32,299 nucleotides of DNA from JACRPI01 sp964385055. Lineage in GTDB: Archaea; Nanobdellota; Nanobdellia; Woesearchaeales; DSVV01. The notes beneath the pieces were generated by a model. It was not told where the DNA came from, searched no databases, and saw only the letters and a program-made list of their open reading frames with translations. The position numbers and the translations under genes are program-made. Positions 29,079-32,299 of the stretch are shown here, piece after piece (the first letter of the stretch is position 1; the number at the start of each line of letters is the position of its first letter). The stretch covers positions 1-32,299 of the forward strand of contig CAYLMH010000014.1 in the NCBI GenBank assembly GCA_964385055.1, in the 5' to 3' direction.

Positions 29079-32000
29079 TTAGTATCCAGCGCAATAATCA
29101 GTTCCTTCGAGATTTGCTTCGAAGTCGAAGTCTAATGATCCCGTAAACCAATTCAATTCGGTGAGTGCTAATGCACCCTCCCACGCATGACATCCTGTGT
29201 TTATACTCATTTGAACAAGATTTAATGGAGGCATACCTGTATAACTAGTTTCATAATATGTTGGCTCTTGCTTCACATCTTTATCAAACTGACCACACAC
29301 TTTATAGTAAGCCCAAGAAGCAAACCATATATCTAAATTAGCAAGGAATGTGTTCAAAAGAAGTTCAAAAAAATGACCAACATCATCTCGATTAATAGCG
29401 AGCCATACTGCACCATCAACATAAAGACATTGTCTTTCGGCATATTGAAATTCACAAATATCTGTTGGCAAACCATTTTCAGCATTATCTCCTAAACAAC
29501 GAGTATACATACAATTAATTTGGCGTTCTTTACGAAGATTGTAAATAATTGCGTCAAGATAAAGGCAGCTACGTGCAGTATGAATACTTTTGTACGGATC
29601 CCAATCAGCAGACAATCCAAAAGCCCCTCCTTCTTTTACAGGAATTTTAATCTCTGGCCATGCTGAAATAATTTCATAATCTGCAGGAACACCATATTCC
29701 TCCGCACCAAGTAAGAAACGATTCTCAACACCATGAAACCCTTCACATAATTTTCCAGAGTAAAGAAGACATCCTGTTTTGAAAATAACACCTACAAAAC
29801 CAAGGGGACCACTGTCAGTAAGAGTACGCGTAGTAGCAACAGCATCAACAACTCCTCCAAACGGACCAGCTGGCCAAAAAAATGTTGTGGTGAAGAAGTA
29901 AACTGCATCTGAGAGTGTATTGAAGGGAGCACCTAACTCATACAAAGGTTCACATACAACAGAGGCGTACGGAATATCTTTACAAGCATATCCAACCCAA
30001 GCAAGCGTAGTTATAACAACACGAACACCAGCGAGAATAGAATTAGCTTTTGTGATTATCTCATTAATTTTACACAACCAACCTAGACCCTTATTCCACC
30101 CAACCAACGTATCAATTTCACCCTGCGCCTCAGCAATTCCCTGCTTCTGCAACGCAATTCTCTCCGCAAGACTTGCCTCAACACTTCCAATTGGCGTTCC
30201 ATACAAATCAACACTTATCTCAATCTCATCGACTTCAGGAGTGCTATAGACAGTATCGCCATATTGCATGGTAAATGAAATACTGCAATCAAGATTCAAA
30301 GCATACGTCGCATTCGGTACAGCCTGTGCAGGTAAAGACACAACCATGAAAGTAGAAGTCTCAGATTGATCAATAAAATACACATTTCCAGCGTCAGAAC
30401 ACGACGCAGTCTTGCTCACAATGTCCGCGCCAGAAGTATACATGAATGTCAACGGAACATACAAAGGATAATCAATATAGGACAGCGTCAATTTGTCAAT
30501 ATCAACGACATCACCTACATAGGTGGTCACAAAATCAGGAGTTCCAGCTTCTTCTAATTCACAAACAGAAATATCAACCTCATCTTCACCAATATTTCCT
30601 GCGTTATCAGAAACTTCAATCTGAACATCTTCATCTTCTGGAGAAGAAACAAAATCATCGATATACAGCGTACAAGTAAACAAATCTTCCTCTATTTGAA
30701 CACACTCTTCAGTTACAGGCTCATCATCAGTACGAATATCTTCACCATAAAAAGTAACAAAGAGTTCATCTGAATCATCAGTTGCGTTTACCACAACTTC
30801 AAGTGTATCAGTTGCAGTGGGACAATCAAGAGAAGTAGTAATCTCCAAGATTTCTGGTTCTTCAGAATCAGTGCCAACATCAACGTCGTAGGATTCCATT
30901 GCGTTGCCTGCGTCATCTTCTGCGTCAATAGTGAGAGAAGAAGTAGTCGTGCCAGAATACGACATGCTAAAGTTCCAAACACATGTCCAATAGGAACCAT
31001 TTTCCCAACAATCAGTCGCATCTTCTTGAGTAAGAGAAGCAAGACTAAACGTCAAATATGCTTGTTCAAAAGAAAAGCCAGAACCTGTCGCGTCAAGATC
31101 CGCATACACACTATTCGTGCCATATTTCAGATACAAATCCTCACTCTCAAACTCATTATAGACACTATAAACAGTCGGAGCAGAGTCATCTTTTGTCAAT
31201 GTGTATGTTGGACTATATGTTCCTTCATTTCCTTCATTATCCGTTGCAGTAAAAGAGAGCGTCAGAGATCCAGAAACATCTTCGATATACACAGCGTACC
31301 AGGCACAGCGCCAGAGTGTTTCATCATCACTGTCCTCCTCGCAACTATCTGCCGTCATTTCTTCATAGGTGGAACCAATAACTGCATTCAAAACAGAGAA
31401 ATCACCAACAACAGTATTCTCACTCAAAGAATCATCAGTCACATTAATGAAAATATCAACGAGCACAGCGTCAGAACCAATATACGCAACAGTATTTCCA
31501 CTCGTACTTTCTTTGATTTCCAAACTTCCGGTTTCAAAGTGTGGACCAGTACTATCCACAGAAATTGCTTCACAATATTCATCGCTGGAATAGCCCACAT
31601 TATCCACAGCAATTAAACAGAGTTCATGATCGCCATCTTCTAAATTCAACTCACTAACAGAAGTAGAGAGTTCATCTTCAACAGAGCATTCTGACGCAAC
31701 ATTAATCGTCTGAATTTCAGTATCATCTTGATAGAGCGTCAAATAATCAATCCCTGCGCAAACAGAGCAATCCTCGCATGCGGTATCAGTCACTTCATAG
31801 GAAATAGTAATCTCATCGTCTGATTTTTCAACTGTGTAGGAATCAATTGTTGGTTCTTCTTCATCAACGAGAATGGTTCCCTCTACTTCATCAACAACAA
31901 TGCTTGCGTTCAAGAGCTGAATAGTATACTCCATTTCTTGACCAGAACGATCAGTCTGACTGCTTGTATAGACACACTCTTTACCAGAGCAGGAATCAAA

Positions 32001-32243
32001 CGCTTCATCTTTTGTATACGAAATTTGGAGTTGATCAGGATCAATTTCCTCAGAAACAGAAACTGTTGCGGTAAAATAATCATTGTCTGATTTCATGACA
32101 TCTTCGACACCATCGCTTCCTGTAATAGTAACACCTGTGATAGTGAGGGCAAATGCTTGAGAAGAAATAAAAGGGATAGACAACACCAAACACAGCATAA
32201 AAATAGCACGGTGAAGAATATAATACTGATTCCCTCTTTTCAT
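29079..32243 (-). CDS. Giant secreted surface protein with Ig-like domains and Cys-rich C-terminus
   Basis: 1054 residues. Signal peptide 1-33 (hydrophobic core then QAFA). Residues about 34-640 form Ig-like beta domains: several end in VDSTGP, DDSAPTVYS or DSEEPEIL boundaries and contain ATDNEGNEG- or AEDDAGN-type motifs, as in bacterial/archaeal Ig-like repeats. A charged helical stretch (about 685-715) leads to a hydrophobic region (about 715-830) with possible membrane-embedded helices. The C-terminus (about 850-1054) is Cys-rich with DPYKSIHTARSCLYLDAIIYNLRKERQ and CEFQYAERQCLYVDGAVW. The end (NLEGTDYCAGY) is duplicated at 28352. Probably a cell-surface adhesin or assembly factor; the C-terminal domain is not known to me by name. 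TATA-like AAAATATACTAT precedes the start. Confidence 0.78.
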   Translation of the reverse strand: MKRGNQYYILHRAIFMLCLVLSIPFISSQAFALTITGVTITGSDGVEDVMKSDNDYFTATVSVSEEIDPDQLQISYTKDEAFDSCSGKECVYTSSQTDRSGQEMEYTIQLLNASIVVDEVEGTILVDEEEPTIDSYTVEKSDDEITISYEVTDTACEDCSVCAGIDYLTLYQDDTEIQTINVASECSVEDELSTSVSELNLEDGDHELCLIAVDNVGYSSDEYCEAISVDSTGPHFETGSLEIKESTSGNTVAYIGSDAVLVDIFINVTDDSLSENTVVGDFSVLNAVIGSTYEEMTADSCEEDSDDETLWRCAWYAVYIEDVSGSLTLSFTATDNEGNEGTYSPTYTLTKDDSAPTVYSVYNEFESEDLYLKYGTNSVYADLDATGSGFSFEQAYLTFSLASLTQEDATDCWENGSYWTCVWNFSMSYSGTTTSSLTIDAEDDAGNAMESYDVDVGTDSEEPEILEITTSLDCPTATDTLEVVVNATDDSDELFVTFYGEDIRTDDEPVTEECVQIEEDLFTCTLYIDDFVSSPEDEDVQIEVSDNAGNIGEDEVDISVCELEEAGTPDFVTTYVGDVVDIDKLTLSYIDYPLYVPLTFMYTSGADIVSKTASCSDAGNVYFIDQSETSTFMVVSLPAQAVPNATYALNLDCSISFTMQYGDTVYSTPEVDEIEISVDLYGTPIGSVEASLAERIALQKQGIAEAQGEIDTLVGWNKGLGWLCKINEIITKANSILAGVRVVITTLAWVGYACKDIPYASVVCEPLYELGAPFNTLSDAVYFFTTTFFWPAGPFGGVVDAVATTRTLTDSGPLGFVGVIFKTGCLLYSGKLCEGFHGVENRFLLGAEEYGVPADYEIISAWPEIKIPVKEGGAFGLSADWDPYKSIHTARSCLYLDAIIYNLRKERQINCMYTRCLGDNAENGLPTDICEFQYAERQCLYVDGAVWLAINRDDVGHFFELLLNTFLANLDIWFASWAYYKVCGQFDKDVKQEPTYYETSYTGMPPLNLVQMSINTGCHAWEGALALTELNWFTGSLDFDFEANLEGTDYCAGY
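29083..29111. repeat. 29-bp direct repeat, copy 2 (end of giant surface gene)
   Basis: Last codons of the 1054-residue gene, identical to 28352-28380. The two repeats could be the footprint of a recombination or integration event bringing in the toxin-antitoxin pair. Confidence 0.95.
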
Positions 32244-32299
32244 GCGTATTTCTAGAACGAATAGTATATTTTACTTTTACGGTGTTTTTGCTTGTATTA

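Noticed and set aside
1..32299. CRISPR arrays, insertion sequences, integrases
   Set aside because: No regularly spaced repeats, transposase or recombinase motifs were seen anywhere in the window.

Overview
The window looks like chromosomal DNA of an AT-rich archaeon, most probably a DPANN lineage of the Woesearchaeota/Pacearchaeota type. The evidence is a set of archaeal-eukaryotic information genes (EF-2, L7Ae, S28e, L24e, S6e, aIF2 gamma), an archaeal histone, a NurA nuclease, DUF357, a tRNA-Leu with a bulge-helix-bulge intron, and promoters with a TATA box about 23-30 nt before a nearly leaderless start codon. Large secreted Asp/Glu-rich and Cys-rich proteins of unknown role fit the same assignment. 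The lineage is inferred from gene content; no rRNA gene is present.

Layout. 1-3000: minus-strand translation operon L7Ae - S28e - L24e - NDK - EF-2, the last cut by the window edge. 3030-4140: a tRNA-Leu(CAA) with an unusual extended promoter, then a histone gene coupled to a small membrane protein. 4240-10700: exported proteins, namely a TIMP/NTR-like protein, a small anchored Cys-rich protein, an acidic thrombospondin-type-3 lipoprotein and a 995-residue glycoside hydrolase lipoprotein. A 460-bp gap at 7247-7708 holds a strongly structured, apparently pseudoknotted RNA candidate. 10796-12669: alpha/beta hydrolase lipoprotein, DUF357 protein, pyrimidine-dimer glycosylase and SemiSWEET-like transporter. 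12671-15881: CADD/TenA-like diiron protein and three proteins I cannot assign. 16070-19275: redox block with superoxide dismutase, peroxiredoxin, flavin reductase and a DUF1858-IscA fusion. 19366-21149: second small Cys-rich membrane protein, HAD phosphatase and a small unknown protein. 21211-23061: S6e and aIF2 gamma. 23235-23395: a second structured intergenic element. 23446-26524: two overlapping genes for unknown proteins. 26748-28312: DtxR-family regulator and NurA. 28352-29111: a small RelE-type toxin-antitoxin cassette between two copies of a 29-bp gene 3' end. 29079-32243: a giant Ig-like surface protein.

Codirected genes often sit close together, but many carry their own TATA box. 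Genes without leaderless spacing use GGTG/GAGG-type Shine-Dalgarno sites. The points most worth following up are the 7306-7640 RNA candidate, the toxin-antitoxin cassette flanked by a duplicated gene end, the 120-bp promoter module shared by the tRNA gene and a small unknown gene, the loss of zinc ligands in two translation proteins, and the overlapping pair of unknown proteins.
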